A stretch of 64,000 bases of DNA from Ailurus styani (Eukaryota; Chordata; Mammalia; Carnivora; Ailuridae), in contig LNAC01000376.1 in assembly GCA_002007465.1 (NCBI GenBank), forward strand, positions 1,059,713-1,123,712, given 5' to 3'. A model generated the notes under the pieces. That model saw only the letters and a list, made by a program, of their open reading frames with translations. It had not been told where the DNA came from and did no database searches. Shown piece after piece: positions 1 through 12,745 of this stretch. The first letter of the stretch is position 1, and each line of letters begins with the position of its first letter. The position numbers and the translations under genes are program-made.

Positions 1-1334
1 CTCTCCCTCCTGCTGGCCTTCCTTTCTCTCTCTTCCCCATTCAAAGTTAACTCTAAGGGAAGAAATGCTCATTCTTTTAGGCCTTAACTGTCAATGAATT
101 TGGGAGAAAAACCATTTATACATTCTAGACTTTCTATGTTTTCTACCTACAACCTTCATTTTCAACTCTGACATGGCTAACTGCTGTTTTCTATATGACA
201 TTTATGTGGGTGCATGCTGCATACCAATATATATTTCCTCCCTCTACAACCATCCGCCATGTGGATGCATTTCTTTATTAGTCAATATATATTCTGTAGG
301 CTACATTTTGCAAATTCAAACGTGGACAAAATGCAATGATATAATCCGTAACACTGCACAGATGTCTCAAAGAGATTGGTAGAAATCAGTCACCAGGAGG
401 CTGAGTCCAAGAATTGTAAACTGCAGTGGGAGGTACAAGTCAGAAAACAGGTTAAAAAAAGTAGTAAAATTTTAATTTGTGATTTCATTAAGACCATGGG
501 ATGAAGTCAGAGAATAACTTTAGTCAGCAATTTACATTTAAATATAGAAAAATGCAAAAAAGCATCATTTATATAGGAGAAAAAGAGACATGGATGTAAG
601 AAAAAATGAGAAGAGAGAATTCTAATGAATGATCTTCAGATGAAAAGAATCAATGAAAAATATCCACCTGTGGTAAAATGCTTTCAAATTGCCGTTTATG
701 CAAGTGATGCATGGAACAGGTATTTCTCAGTGCAGAGAGTGAGAACAGAAAATCATTATGAAACAGAGCAGGATTCTTGGCAAAACACCAATGAAATATA
801 CTTTCCAATAGTAAGGAAAACGGAGGGGGTGAAATAATGTCAAGTAGAGAAAAATGCCTGCTCCCGGAGACTCTGAGCGCTATTCCTGGAAGAATAGCCA
901 CAAAGCTTAGAAACCCTGAGAGTTCTGGGAAACAATGACCACAGAATCAAGACATTGATTTAAATCAACACCTCGGTTGTATTTAAGAAACAGGCAGTAA
1001 TTCTAATTGTGACACATGACAAGAAAAATAATATGTACACACACAGTGATAGTCAAAATGGTGGGTATCACAGTTAGTATGGGATGGACGCAGAAAAATC
1101 AGACACAAGTAATGACTGATCGGAACAAAGTAAGAAGGTTTAAAATGAAAAGGCAGCAGCATGCTATTTATATGATTGACGATCAGTACCTGAGGGCAAT
1201 GACCAATATACTTGTAAGAAAATTTTCGATGCATATTTGTGAGTACCCCATTGCCCTTGTATTAGAATTTTAATTTCCAGAAAAATAAAAAGCAGGTGAA
1301 ATAGTTAAAAAAAACCCCAACATTTTTGGGGGAA

Positions 1335-1480
1335 AGGGGGCAGAGGGAGAGAGAATCTTAAGCAGGTTCCAAGCACAGGGCAGAGCCTGACACTGGGCTT
1401 GATCTCATGACCTTGAGATCATGACCTGAGCTGAAATCAAGAGTGGGACACTTAACTGACTGAGCCACCTAGGTGCCCCT
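1335..1480 (-). mobile_element. CAN-SINE, older copy
   Basis: On the + strand it reads as a reversed carnivore tRNA-derived SINE. An A/G-rich tail side is followed by GATCTCATGACCTTGAGATC, 'gagctgaaatcaagagtggg' and the reversed head 'tgagccacctaggtgcccc'. It is diverged, and no clear TSD was found. Confidence 0.85.
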
Positions 1481-2334
1481 AAAAATATCTCAACTTTTAA
1501 AGAATCACTTTCATGGGACATGTGCCCACCACCAATACATTTTATTGACATTCAACTGTAATTCACAAGAAGTAAGAGACTATATTGACTCAAATTACTA
1601 AAAGCTATAAAATTCAGAAAGCAGAAAAAACTCTAATATTATACAACTTGTCCCCAGATCATTTGCTTAATCAAAATTCAGAATAGCAAATTATCAGCAA
1701 TAGTGGATATAAATAGGTTTCTGCCCATAGATTTAAGTGCCCTTCTGAAACATTTTTTTTTAAAGTTAAGAGATCACAATGATAAACTGTATGTTAAAAG
1801 CATTGCGGTACAATTTCCTAAGGACTCTGCAATCATTCTATACAAGTTCTTGAAAGTACTACTCAGAACTGAAAATTCCAATAGATGTCATGCTTCATGG
1901 AGTATTAAAGCAAAAACAAAAAGGGGAATGATGAAATATATAGAGGTTCTATACATAGAGAAGATTTAACAGCAAGAAGTGGTCATCAATTACTACATTG
2001 AAAAAAGTACATCATTCGCAGTTTTCAGACTTCCAAGATGTGAAATGTGGTGAAATCATAATCAACATGAGCTCCTGAGACCTCCAACATATTAATACTA
2101 AATGAGAGACTAATATCGATTATCCACAGTCATTGAATACGCATTTACTGAACATCTACTAAGTGCAATGCCATGGAAAATACCCATGGTTTTCCAACAC
2201 AGATCTTAATGTTAACATGGGAGTATACTTGGGGATGAAATAAAAACAGCAAATTTGGCAGTGTTAAGATAAGAATTGGTGATTTTTATCTGGAAGAATC
2301 AGGGAAGGGGCTTTAATGGAGTGGGGAGCTTTTC

Positions 2335-2460
2335 TTTTTTTTCAGTCTTACTGAGGTGTAATTGACACAAATTGTATTTAATGTATTTAAAGGATTTCAT
2401 AATTTATACACTGTGTAATGATCACCACAATCGTGCTAATTAACCTATCGCCTCACATAG
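2335..2460. mobile_element. L1 3'-region fragment (old)
   Basis: 'cttactgaggtgtaattgac' and 'gtgtaatgatcaccacaatc', followed by 'cctatcgcctcacatagttt', resemble the conserved 3' part of old mammalian L1 elements. The fragment runs directly into a T/C-rich simple repeat. The assignment is from remembered consensus only. Confidence 0.5.
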
Positions 2461-2461
2461 T

Positions 2462-2524
2462 TTCCTTCTTTCTTTTTTTCTTTTTTTCTTTCTTTCTTTC
2501 TTTCGTTCGTTCGTTCTTTCTTTT
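2462..2524. repeat. (TTTC)n pyrimidine microsatellite
   Basis: An imperfect run of TTTC units that turns into three TTCG units (CGTTCGTTCG) and back to TTTC. The CpG-bearing variant units suggest a point change spread by slippage. Confidence 0.95.
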
Positions 2525-2633
2525 GGAGTCTTGGCATGCACAGTTTATGGAATTAGTATTCCAGGTGGAGGAAATAGGACTAATATCAATAGTAATGATA
2601 ACAGATGACATGTACTGCTTCTGACCCCCAAGA

Positions 2634-2790
2634 ATCCTTTATGAGCTATGTAATTTTATCAGCCAAAAGCCTCATGAAGGCAATTTTTATTAATTCCATC
2701 TTACAGATAAGAAAATTGAGGCACAAGAAGGAGCCAAGTTCATAGATCTATCAAAGGAGTGGGACAGGATTAGAAGTCAATCCATTGGAT
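2634..2790 (-). mobile_element. MIR SINE
   Basis: The reversed MIR core is visible: 'ccatcttacagataagaaaa', then 'ttgaggcacaagaagg', matching the pan-mammalian 'ttttacagatgaggaaactg' signature. Diverged, as expected for its age. Confidence 0.7.
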
Positions 2791-4214
2791 TGAAGAGCCT
2801 CAGTTCCTATACTGTCTCTTCAAAAACAGAGAGAATAGAGGCGTGTGGCCTGTGAAGGACAATAATGGACAGAGGGGGAGCTTGGAAGCAGTTTGCTAAG
2901 ATGATCATTTGAAAGTGCTCAGTGAACTCTCGAGTGCAATCCAAAAAGAAGGAGGACTACTTCAATCACTATTAGAATATTTCTTATTTCCCCGACTCCT
3001 CAAACATTCTTAATACAGGGTAATCTTCTACATAGCAACAAATAAAGCAAGCTTTCTCAATGAAGTAAACAAAACTTATGGTGGGTCTCAGGTCCCTGAG
3101 AATAAGTAGTGAAATTTCCTGATTTAAAAAACAAACCCTCGTTATTAGTCTTTCTTGGAACCAGATGATTTAAAGTTCTTAAGTCGTTTTCAAGTGGTAT
3201 GGATGTTTAACCTCTAATATAAAGAACAGGATTATAGAAAAGTATACAAATTATGACCTAATTCGCAGAATGCTGTAATTGTGAATTTCAACCTTGCACT
3301 CTATGACCCCAAAGTGCACACACACCATACTTTTACTATAGAACTCAGCACCAGTAGGCATAATATAAAAGGTTCCTGAGAAGCAGAGTTTGCTACATTG
3401 TGCTTCTAGTGAGATACAGAGTTGCACAGTATTGAACGAGTTTTTCATTATGTAATTGGAACTTTGTGCTTAGAACAGCTCCACAGGGAGAAGCAATATA
3501 GCTCAGATGTAAAAATTTTCCCCATTTCACAATGCAGAAGTCTGATTCTTACAGTATAATTTTCCTTCTATGATTGTATTTTCACACGTGTTGGGCAAGA
3601 GTTCCTGCAAATTCTATATCCTGCACCTTGGCCTCCTGCCATCTTTACTTTGCCGCGTTCCATTCTCTCAGCTGGAATGGAAAAGAGGAAGGAGTGGAGA
3701 GTATGGCCTTCCTCTGATTTTGATCTACATTACATTTTGAAAGTTTAGACTAATGGGGGCCATATAACACACAATATTAACCAATCAACAATTCTATAAA
3801 ATTCTCTATGTAAGGGTATGGGTGCTTTAAAAGCAAAATGAGAAACACAGAATTACTGGGGAAGAAAAAAATGCTCCATTAACTTATATGAATTCATCTT
3901 TCCTAACTTACAATGCTTGTTCACCTCCCTGTAGTCAAGAAACTTCTCTACTTACAACCTCCCATAGATAGCAATAAAGTTTCCAGGCACAGCAGAAGCA
4001 TGGCAATGAAGAACGCCACCAACAGAGGACATTTGTACTTATTTTAGTCTAGGCTACCATTATGTTTTCTTAGTCTGGTGTGCTTTACATGCATATTTTT
4101 GCAATGTTTTATAAACACTATTATTAACACCACTATGTTGAAAAAGACAAAATACTGAGAATGTTGCTTTAAGAAAAGATATACAATTACTATGGCAACA
4201 GAAGAGACACTTGA

Positions 4215-4414
4215 GGGCGCCTGGGTGGCTCAGTGGGCTAAAGCCTCTGCCTTCGGCTCAGGTCATTATCTCAGGGTCCTGGGATCGAGACCCGCATCGG
4301 GCTCTCTGCTCAGCGGAAAGCCTGCTTTCCCCTCTCTCTCTGCCTGCCTCTCTGCCTACTTGTGATCTCTATCTCTGTGTCAAATAAATAAATAAAATAT
4401 TTAAAAAAAAAAAA
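4215..4414 (+). mobile_element. CAN-SINE, full length, flanked by TSD
   Basis: It has the complete head 'ggcgcctgggtggctcagtg', the A/B-box-bearing tRNA part, the CT-rich region, 'tgcctacttgtgatctctat' and an AAATAAATAAAATA plus A tail. A 14-bp TSD (gaagagacacTtga / gaagagacacTcga) lies at 4201-4214 and 4415-4428 with one mismatch. It is antisense to DMD. Confidence 0.97.
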
Positions 4415-5485
4415 GAAGAGACACTCGATTTTTTTTGGTAGAAAGATGTGTATTGTATACATTGGTCACTTGTATTGTTTTGGAGTTAGAAGGAAATGAA
4501 CTTCCAAATAGCCCCTGAAAGCCAATTCTGGCTGTTTGATAGAAGAGATTCTTTATTGTCTATAAATTGCAAGATCATAGACTCTTAAGAATCTATAGGA
4601 TCTTAAACTTTATCTTGTTTATCTAGTGTGATTCTCTCTGAAACATCCTTATGGCAAAGACTGCTGACTGCCTCTGGTAGGTTTCCTCCCCTTCTCCCAT
4701 AGCAATATAACTCATGGTTTTTAGTTTGATACATGCATGCCTGAAGTCAAGAATCTATTTCTTAGCCTTACATGCAGATAGATAGAAACATACGACACAG
4801 TTCTGGTGAAGGAAATGAGAGCGGATACTTGTGGCAATTCTTGAGAGTTTTTCTTAAAACCCTGATGGCACGTGTCCCCCGTGCCTTCTGCCTTCCTCCA
4901 TCTTGCTGGGGGCTAGATCTTAGATGTGGCAGCTGGAGTTGGAGCACACATATGGGGCCATGTACTGACAGCAAGAACTGAGGTCAGCATGGCAGGACAC
5001 GATGAAGAGGCACTGAGGACTTTGTGAAGCAGAACAGCCTAATGAGCCCTGACCTACCAGTTTCTGGATTTTCACATGAGAAATGCGTTTCTCCACTGTT
5101 TAAGCTATTGTTCCTGTGCATCTCTGTCAATGGCAGGGGAGCCACATATAATTCCTATTAGCTGATCAGCCAGACTAAGAAATGATGGAAATGTGGCAAG
5201 AAGTCCATGCTACCAAATGGTAACTCTGCTATTTAGGTCTTCCTTCCTCATACTGAGCCCGCCTTTAATACTTGCTCCTGATTCCCTTTCATCATCTTCC
5301 TTAAGTAGACTATCTCCTCTACCCTTGTTCCCCAAATTCAAGAAGCTATGCTTTACTTTCGGGTTGTCTTCTTACTGAACATTCCATATGCTTCCAAATA
5401 TTCCTCAGACAACCATCTCTACACCCTTTATAGTCTTGGTTGTCCTGCTGTGGATGTATCCTCATTTGTCAGTGTCCCTGTTAAA

Positions 5486-5690
5486 CGTAGTGCTCATAAA
5501 TCAATACGATACCACAGATGTGATTGAACCAGTCAAGAGTACACTAAAACCTCTGTTAATTCCATTAGCATGATCTAATGGTGCACTGCCTTCTATAACA
5601 AGCCACACCGTATCATATTAGAGATTAATGCTGACTTTGTGGTTACCTAAAATCCCAATGTGCTTTTCCATTTGTTAAAAATAACCCAAC
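5486..5690. repeat. Possible ancient mammalian interspersed repeat
   Basis: 'ccacagatgtgattgaacca', 'gttaattccattagcatgat' and 'gttacctaaaatcccaatgt' occur in the same order as a very old mammalian repeat that I remember but cannot name with certainty. Low confidence. Confidence 0.3.
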
Positions 5691-5880
5691 TGGCCCTGAA
5701 TTGAGTTGCTTATCCTAAGCCCCATGCCACCACACTAACAATGACAGTTTCGGTTCTCCCAGAAATATCATCTTTAACCAGTCAATCAAGAATTGCCTGA
5801 TCGGCACTAGTTAGGTTATCTGCCTGATAGACCCCCTCCCCCTGTTCCCTGAAGGAAAGTAATTGAAAGGGAGCAGAATA

Positions 5881-6346
5881 TGGCACCCCAAAATATGCCA
5901 CTTTGACATAACAACTTTGAATTAAAGTTACTTAAGAAACAGCTGGTGCAAGGACACTTTGACCCTTCTTTGTTCCCCTGAAAACAGTAAACCTCTCATG
6001 TGAAATGTACTCTCCCCGTAACAGGAGGGTAGAAGGCATCCTTCTCACCAAAGACAGAAAATTTAGGGCCGAGATGGCTGTATGAACAAACCTTGCTACT
6101 TCTTCACTAATTTGCCACCCCAAGCCCAAAGCACTTCATCTCGTCAATTCTTCACAAATTTACTGTTTCTTCGTCTAAAAGGTATAAAAGTTGCCTGCTT
6201 TCATCACTTCTTTGAGTCTCATGTTTTTATAGGCCCCCATACACACAAAATTAAATTTGTTTTTTCCTGTTTATCTACCTCATGTCAATTATCAGGCCAG
6301 CCAAAGAAACTAGAAGGGAAGAAGGTGACAGTTTTCCTCCCTTACA
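5881..6346 (+). mobile_element. Solo-LTR-like repeat, copy 1
   Basis: It begins TGGCACCCCAAAATATGCC and ends CTTACA, so it has the TG...CA boundaries of an LTR. It contains TATAAAAG at 6182-6189 and an ATTAAA polyadenylation-like signal at 6251-6256. It then has a distal part with 'tgtcaattatcaggccagcc' and 'aaactagaagg' that recurs in order in copy 2 (9468-10444). No internal retroviral genes accompany it. It is probably a class I endogenous retrovirus solo LTR, family not identified. No TSD recognised. Confidence 0.6.
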
Positions 6347-6414
6347 GAACTTGGCAGTAACCAACTTGCATTTTGCTCAGTGTAACTTCCTTGTTCTTAC
6401 TCCCTTCTGCCTAC

Positions 6415-6480
6415 AGAAGTCTCTCATTTTATTTTATTTTATTTTTTATTTATTTATTTTTTTAGAAGTCTCTCATTTTA
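6415..6480. mobile_element. Tail-only retroposition scar: 17-bp TSD around a T/A-rich insert
   Basis: The 17-bp word AGAAGTCTCTCATTTTA occurs at 6415-6431 and again, identically, at 6464-6480. Between them are 32 bases of T-rich (TTTTA/TTTA) sequence, which reads on the minus strand as an A-rich AAATAAAT tail like that of CAN-SINEs. This is the structure expected of an insertion so 5'-truncated that only the tail remained. Confidence 0.75.
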
Positions 6481-7850
6481 TATAGCTCATGAGAGCTCCT
6501 TTCTAGCTCTATATTGGATGCTGCCCGATTCATGAATTGCAGAATAAAGCCAGTAAGATCTTTAAAATGGACTCAGTTAAATTTTTTTTAACAATATGAA
6601 CTGCCACAATGTCACATGTTCCCTAGTCTACATTTATACACAGGATTAAAATGAAAAATCTTACCAGTGGGAGAATTTAGTTGTTCTTGGTAAATTTTAT
6701 TTTCTGAAATTTGGGTCCAGCGTCCTCACCTGTTGTAATCTTACCCTGAATTTCCCTTTTGATCTTTCAGTGTGTTAACTACCATTCCCATGTGTCACTT
6801 ATGAGAACACGACTTATGTCATGTTCTAATCTAGATTATGGATAAAAATCTTGATTGAAGTGCAGGAGGGGAAGCTATACATGGTTGTGCAGGTATTACA
6901 CTGCACAACTTTTAGGGGGCACCAATTATGTAGATAGGATGGGGGTTGTACTATGCAGTAGAACTGAATCCAGTGTGTGGTTATCACTTTTAAAAACCTC
7001 TGAAAAAAAAAAAACAAACCTCTGACACTGACAGTTTAAGACAACATTCCTCCTTAGGCATAGTTATTGGAATGCCTCCAAATCTGCCTAACTCTACTAC
7101 TTCTCTCAGTGTATAATTCTTCAGGTAATTTAAGAAGATATTGTGAGGATCCAGGTCAAATGCATTGTTAAAATTCACATATGCTGCTGCAGCATAATAC
7201 TGCAAAAAAAAAAAAAAAAGGAAGTTGGCCAAAAAAATCCACAATATTAAGATAAAAACTTTACAACATGACTCTAGTGACTACTAAGCTCTAATATAAA
7301 GAAAAAGAAATATTTACTCCAAGTTTCACAATATGGTTTCTCCTAGATTTATAGCTCTTTAAATAAAAGTGACAAGCCCAATTAATGTTTAAAAAAAAAA
7401 CTTGCAACCACAGGGGGAAGAAATTCAACAAAGTGCCAAGTGGTGGACATCTAGCTAAATAATAAAAAAGTAGTCGCACTGATGCTTTGTTATTTAAAAT
7501 CCTTTTCCCTCAAAGAGTAAGAGTGATAAATTGTAAGGACTATCCCAATACATTTTCAATTAAATGACTAAATTAATGTAGAGACATTTAATTAAAGTTC
7601 CACTAGTTTTTCCAAATGCCGTTAATTATGCCACTATCTAAAATTAAATCTCTCCCCAAACCCTTTTACATTTCTTCTGCTCATCTGATACAGATATAAT
7701 TAAAATGCTGCAAGTTCACCTAAATGCATCCAAATATTATAAAAGAAAATATGAAAAACTGGTGTTTCAGTAACTAAGAAACAGGTAATTTAATGGGATT
7801 TCTACAATCCTCGGGGAAAACCAATAGCTGTGAAGTATGTGTACCCACAT

Positions 7851-7875
7851 ACACACACACACACAAACACACACA
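7851..7875. repeat. (CA)n microsatellite, short
   Basis: About twelve CA units with one ACAA interruption. Confidence 0.95.
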
Positions 7876-8276
7876 GAAAACTTGTCTCCAAACTCCTCTG
7901 AAAATAAATTTCTCTCTTTATATCTAAGGCACCGCAGTGAATACCACAGACGAATGTAGTTTCAGAGGTTTTCTACCAGCAAAAGATAAGAAAATTTTAA
8001 GACTCCAGGTAATTAATTTCAGGAACAAGGTGTATTCTAGTTCTAACAGTTCTGTGCTATGGTTTCCTAAACGATAAAAATTCCCTAATGGTCTCTCTGA
8101 AAGGCACTCTTTGACAGTCAGAATTTGGGCTTTCTGGTATTGGGGTCAAACTCCCAGGTAGAAAACAGCCAGCTCAGGCAATCCTAGCTGGGTTCTCCAT
8201 GCCAGTTCTTCTCCAGGTCCGTCCCAACTTCAAATTTAACTAGGCATGTGCAAGATGAACACACACTGATTAAAAC

Positions 8277-8416
8277 TGGTCATAATCATGACTCTTGGTT
8301 TTGGCTCAGGTCATGATCTTGGGGTCGTAGGATTGGGCCCTTGTGTCAGGCTCTGTGCTCGGTGCAGAGTCTGCTTCTCTCTCTCAAATAAATAAATAGA
8401 ATGTTAAAAAAAAAAA
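8277..8416 (+). mobile_element. CAN-SINE, 5'-truncated
   Basis: It keeps 'ttggctcaggtcatgatctt', the middle 'caggctctgtgctcggtgca', a shortened CT tract and an AAATAAATAAATAGAA plus A12 tail. The GGCGCCTGGGTGGCTCAG head is missing or unrecognisable. Confidence 0.85.
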
Positions 8417-9579
8417 ACCCAAAACCCTGATCTGCCAGTATACAACTTCTACTTCCGTCCTCTCAGAATCTTATTTGACTCTGACAGCTGTCATTTTCAT
8501 TGCTCTGGAGGGGATAGTATTCAGCCATCTGGAATGTACATGTTCTCTAAGTACTCGAATCTGTCCCCCACACCCTGAAGGTTCATTATGTGGAGGTTTA
8601 TTTAAGAAACAAAGATTCCTTTGAAGTCAAGAGTGAGGCGGGTGCAGCCTGGAGTGTTTTGAAAGAGATGGATCTCTTCCCCCAAATTCTTTTTTGTTCT
8701 AATCTAGAGACTGGCAAGTTGGGAGAAGATTTTCTTAAGTCATCATAACCCAAATCTGGGTCTCAGAATTACGATTCGGGAACATTCCCTTGGATAGATA
8801 CATTATGTTTACCAAAAGCCTCCTTATTTCTGGTTCTGCTTTGCATTCAGCCATACCTCCCCCCAGTTCCTTTGCCACAGTGGTTCTCAAATGTGACTGC
8901 ACTTTCTATCATTGGGGGAACTTTCACAAATATTAGTGCTTAGAGCTCACCCTTGCACCTCCCTCAGTGATGTGGTCTAGCTGCTTTCTAAGCATTGCCT
9001 GAGTGATACTGATAACCAACATGTGCCTTAGGCCTGTCCTGGTGGTGAAGCAACTTGATACTAAAGGTTTATTGACTGATTAAAGTCGTTACCACTCTCA
9101 AAGAGATGTTCTACTTGCTCAAAAAGACACTAATAGAATTTAAATTAAATGGTGGTGTTACAGTGTTGTAATTAATATTAAGTATTGCAACACAGAGAAT
9201 ATGACAGGTTGTACTTACCATTAGTGTAAGCTTCAACTCTAGAGGCAACTGGTTATCTTAATCAAGAATCACATTCCAGGAGAGTGCAGCCCTCATTTTA
9301 CAAAAATGCAAAGCCAAAAGACTACTACCACTGTACTATTTAGCTCTAATGAACCTCGCAGGTTTTGGTAAAGCACATAATGAATGTGCTGTAGAAAATA
9401 GTGGCCTGTAATATAAGTTCCCTAGGAGTTCTGAAGGAACTTTTTTTTTTGCAGACTTTGTAGACTTTGCCACCCCAAGATATGCCTCTTTGGTATAAGG
9501 ATTGTCATAAGGTGCTTATTTTCAAGAAATAGTGGAAGGAGAAGAAGCTCTGAAAAACAAGTAGAAGTTACTCTTTTGT

Positions 9580-9777
9580 GGGATGCCTGGGTGGCTCAGT
9601 TGCTTAAGCGCCTGCCTTTGGCTCAGGTCATGATCCCAGCGACCTGGGACCGATTCCCACACTGGGCTCCTTGCTCAGCAGGGAGCCTGTTTCTCCCTTT
9701 GCCTGCCACTCCCCCTGCTTGTGCGCTTGCTCTCTCTTGCTCTCTCTCTCTCACAAATAAATAAAATCTTAAAAATA
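9580..9777 (+). mobile_element. CAN-SINE inside LTR copy 2
   Basis: Full-length head to AAATAAATAAAATC tail. A 17-bp TSD (agaagttActcttttgt / agaagttTctcttttgt) is at 9563-9579 and 9778-9794, one mismatch. It is diverged in the tRNA part ('tgcttaagcgcctgcc' type), so older than the 'ttaaagcctctgcc' copies. Confidence 0.96.
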
Positions 9778-9954
9778 AGAAGTTTCTCTTTTGTAAGAAA
9801 CCTGTATATTCACAAGGAAAATTGCCATTTCTAAGGGTGTCTCCCTCTAACAGGAAGAGAAGGGTGAGTAAATCCCTACAAATCTATCAATGGAGAAGGC
9901 AAAGACAAGTATGAGTAACATTCTTACTCTTGTCTCATTTGCTATGCCTTTTCT

Positions 9955-10179
9955 TTTTATTTTATTATTTTTATTTTTTAAAAAAGATTTTATTTATTTA
10001 TTTGACAGAGAGAGAGAGAGAGAGAGATCACAAATAGGCAGAGAGGCAGGCAGCGGGACAGGGGGAAGCAGGCTCCCCGTTGAGCAGAGAGCCCGATGCG
10101 GGGCTTGATCCCAGGACCCTGAGATCATGACCTGAGCCAAAGGCAGAGGCTTAACCCACTGAGCCACCCAGGTGACCCG
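9955..10179 (-). mobile_element. CAN-SINE inside LTR copy 2
   Basis: Reversed full-length copy ending 'gagccacccaggtgaccc'. TSD gctAtgccttttct / gctGtgccttttct at 9941-9954 and 10180-10193. It carries a (GA)n-expanded segment and a mutated head (GTGACCC for GGCGCCC). Confidence 0.96.
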
Positions 10180-12224
10180 GCTGTGCCTTTTCTGGTAGGC
10201 TCCTAATAGCTGGCCTCATGGCCCCAACATCTTTCTTTTGTCTTTAGCTGGACGTGGGATTTAAGGTGACGGCTCAGGCCATTTTGGGAATTACTCAATT
10301 TTGTTGGGTCACTCTCATGTATACAGGTGGTGTGCCTGTTATTAAACTTCTGTTTTTCTGCCATTCATCTGTCTTTTATCACAGGAGAGTCTCAGCCAAG
10401 AACCTAGAAGGTTAGAGGGAAAATTGCTTTCCTTCCCTTATGCAATAGTTTACTCTCTTAGCACTGCATTTCTCCTTTCCAGTGTGCATTATAATTGGAT
10501 TCAAATAATTATGTAATGAAGATGTGGAACCCATCTTAGAACTGGATTCTAAGGCTCTGTGGGGGCAGAGAACTTTGTCTTATAGAACAGCAATCTAGGG
10601 AAAGCGGATCTGAAGCAATGTTGTATACACCAGAGCTGCTCAATAAATGCTTCTGACCTTGTTAAATGTATTGAAGCCTCAGTATGGAGCAGATCCCTGG
10701 GTTCTCCACTCTTTTCAAAATCTCAAGGTAAAGCCCAAGGAAGTAATCAAATGTGTTCAGCGGCATGGCTTGTAGAACAGCAGTGCCAACATGAGACCAG
10801 GGCCAAGAGGATGCATATGTGGGAGCAGAAGTACAATATTCGAGAGGGTTATGTTCTTACTAGGCCCACGTCCTCTCCTTTTTCTTTTCTCAGAGTTTGA
10901 AAATCTTTCTGATTGGTATTCACTTTTATATATTTCATTTCTTCTCTTTCTTCTTTTCATTTCTTCCTTTATTCTGGCATTGCTGAATTAACCTAGTCTT
11001 CCTCATTTCCTTTCTAAAAAGGAAATGTATATGTCCAGAATCAATGGGAAATCCAGAACCAGATTCCAAGGTGATTTTGTTCGTTGCCTCTTCAAGACAT
11101 CTTCACATCTTCAGACAATTTGTAGGCAAGGTTTATGTCATTATTCCCTTAAATAGGAAGTTAATCTAAACTTGAATTCCTACCTGACATCAAAGAGAAT
11201 CCGTTTTGGGATCACCACACAGGAACTTAGCTTTAGAAAAGATTGCATACAGAGGGTATGCAATTTTGCTCATCATGTTCCAGCAAAGCAAGGTATTTCC
11301 AGACCACGTGGTAACAAAGGCCTGGGCCACTGTGGTGCCTATGATCCCCATTTCTATTTATTAGTGTTCTCCTATAACATATTATGAAATAGAGCAAAGT
11401 CAAGTTGTACGTTGCTGATACACAACTCCCTTGCTCTGTCCAACTACTGCCATTAGTGATTTATGGCAGTGGCCTTCTGCAGACATGCCTATCCATCTGA
11501 GGCATGCTCTCTAGCTATACCAAGAGTCCTGTTTGGCTGCGCCATCAGCTGACTTCTTTGTTATCTCAACTTGAAATCTGTGCCCTGCTCCCATCCAGTA
11601 CCACCCAAAATCCAAGGATTCAAGCCAAGTTTCACCTCCTCTGCCATTCCTCATGTTTCCAACAATGGACTGTCATGCATTATGAAAGCACGAATCCTGG
11701 GGCTCTGTTAAGGTTGTGAAATAGGTGAGTGGGTGGCAAGTATTACCATTCTGACTGTGCAATGGAGAAACTTCATTCCCATTAAGAATTCGCAGAGATT
11801 TTTTTAAATACAACGACAAAATAATGGAGGGTAAAATGAGCTTTGGAATGAAATAAGCAAGTAAGAGATATAAAGGCTAAACATCACATTTCTGGCCAGT
11901 GACTTCTGGAAAAATGAGAGCACTTTCTTTAAACTTGGTTATCTTTTCTGGGTGAGTGTTATTAATGTAAGAGAGATAATGGAACAATGAAAATGATCAT
12001 CTGTACTTTTTAGATCCCTGGTTTTAGCAATTGCATGCAGATTTCAGTGTGTCCAGATAAACAGATTTAAGTACAACTAAACATGAAGGTCCCATCAGAA
12101 AGTGGCCCCCCAATGAATTAGTCTTGCAGAATGGCGATCTATAATGTAAGTAGGGATGTTTGGCTTTCCAATAAACAGTGTAAGTTTTTGAATAGGTAAC
12201 ATCTTTCTTTTCTGAAAGAAGAGA

Positions 12225-12380
12225 ACATGGTGTAGTGAAAAGACTGTTGGAATGGGTCTGAGTTCTGATCTTGCTTTCAACAAAGGAGAACACCTTGGCT
12301 AAGTCATCCAAAATCTGTTTCCACACTGATAAATAATGGGTTTGTCCTGGATGATCTCTGGTCTTTCCTGGTTTCAAAAA
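12225..12380 (+). mobile_element. Ancient tRNA-derived SINE (MIR/THER-like)
   Basis: 'gaacatggtgtagtgaaaag', 'tctgagttctgatcttgctt', 'cttggctaagtcatccaaaa' and 'tcctggatgatctctggtct' follow, in order, the old core SINE pattern with a tRNA-like head. Diverged. Confidence 0.5.
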
Positions 12381-12745
12381 CCTTTTATTCTCCATAGGAG
12401 CTGAAACATATTTATCTGAAAGACTACAGACCAGTATAATAGGTTGGATCGTTGCTTAAAATTGTCATCAACCTTGGGGCACATACCTGATGGTTTTAAC
12501 TTCCTACTCTGTTTAATTCCAATTTAAGGTGCTAAACGAACAAACACACAAAATAAACCTGCAATAACACACAAAAAAAGTGTTGTGGAAATGGGGAAAA
12601 GGTGGGATTTCCAGAAATGTTTATGATTGTACCTTGCCCTATGCCTTAATTTTAAGTTAATGTTGATAAGCAATGGCTAAACAGTAAAATAAATGTTTAT
12701 TGTCCCCACCAGTTTAGAAAACTTGTTTTTGTGTTTTGCTTTTTT

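Larger units (their letters stand above)
9468..10444 (+). mobile_element. Solo-LTR-like repeat, copy 2, split by two CAN-SINEs
   Basis: It begins TGCCACCCCAAGATATGCCTC, like copy 1 at 5881. After two later SINE insertions it ends with the shared distal part ('cagccaagaacctagaagg', 'ttccttccctta'), including an ATTAAA at 10341-10346 followed by a T-rich tract. Excluding the SINEs it is ~570 bp, in the same orientation as copy 1. Its end at the CA of 'tgca' is approximate. Confidence 0.55.

Noticed and set aside
12024..12395. 123-codon open frame on the - strand
   Set aside because: Covers an ancient SINE-like repeat and unique intron. No recognisable product.
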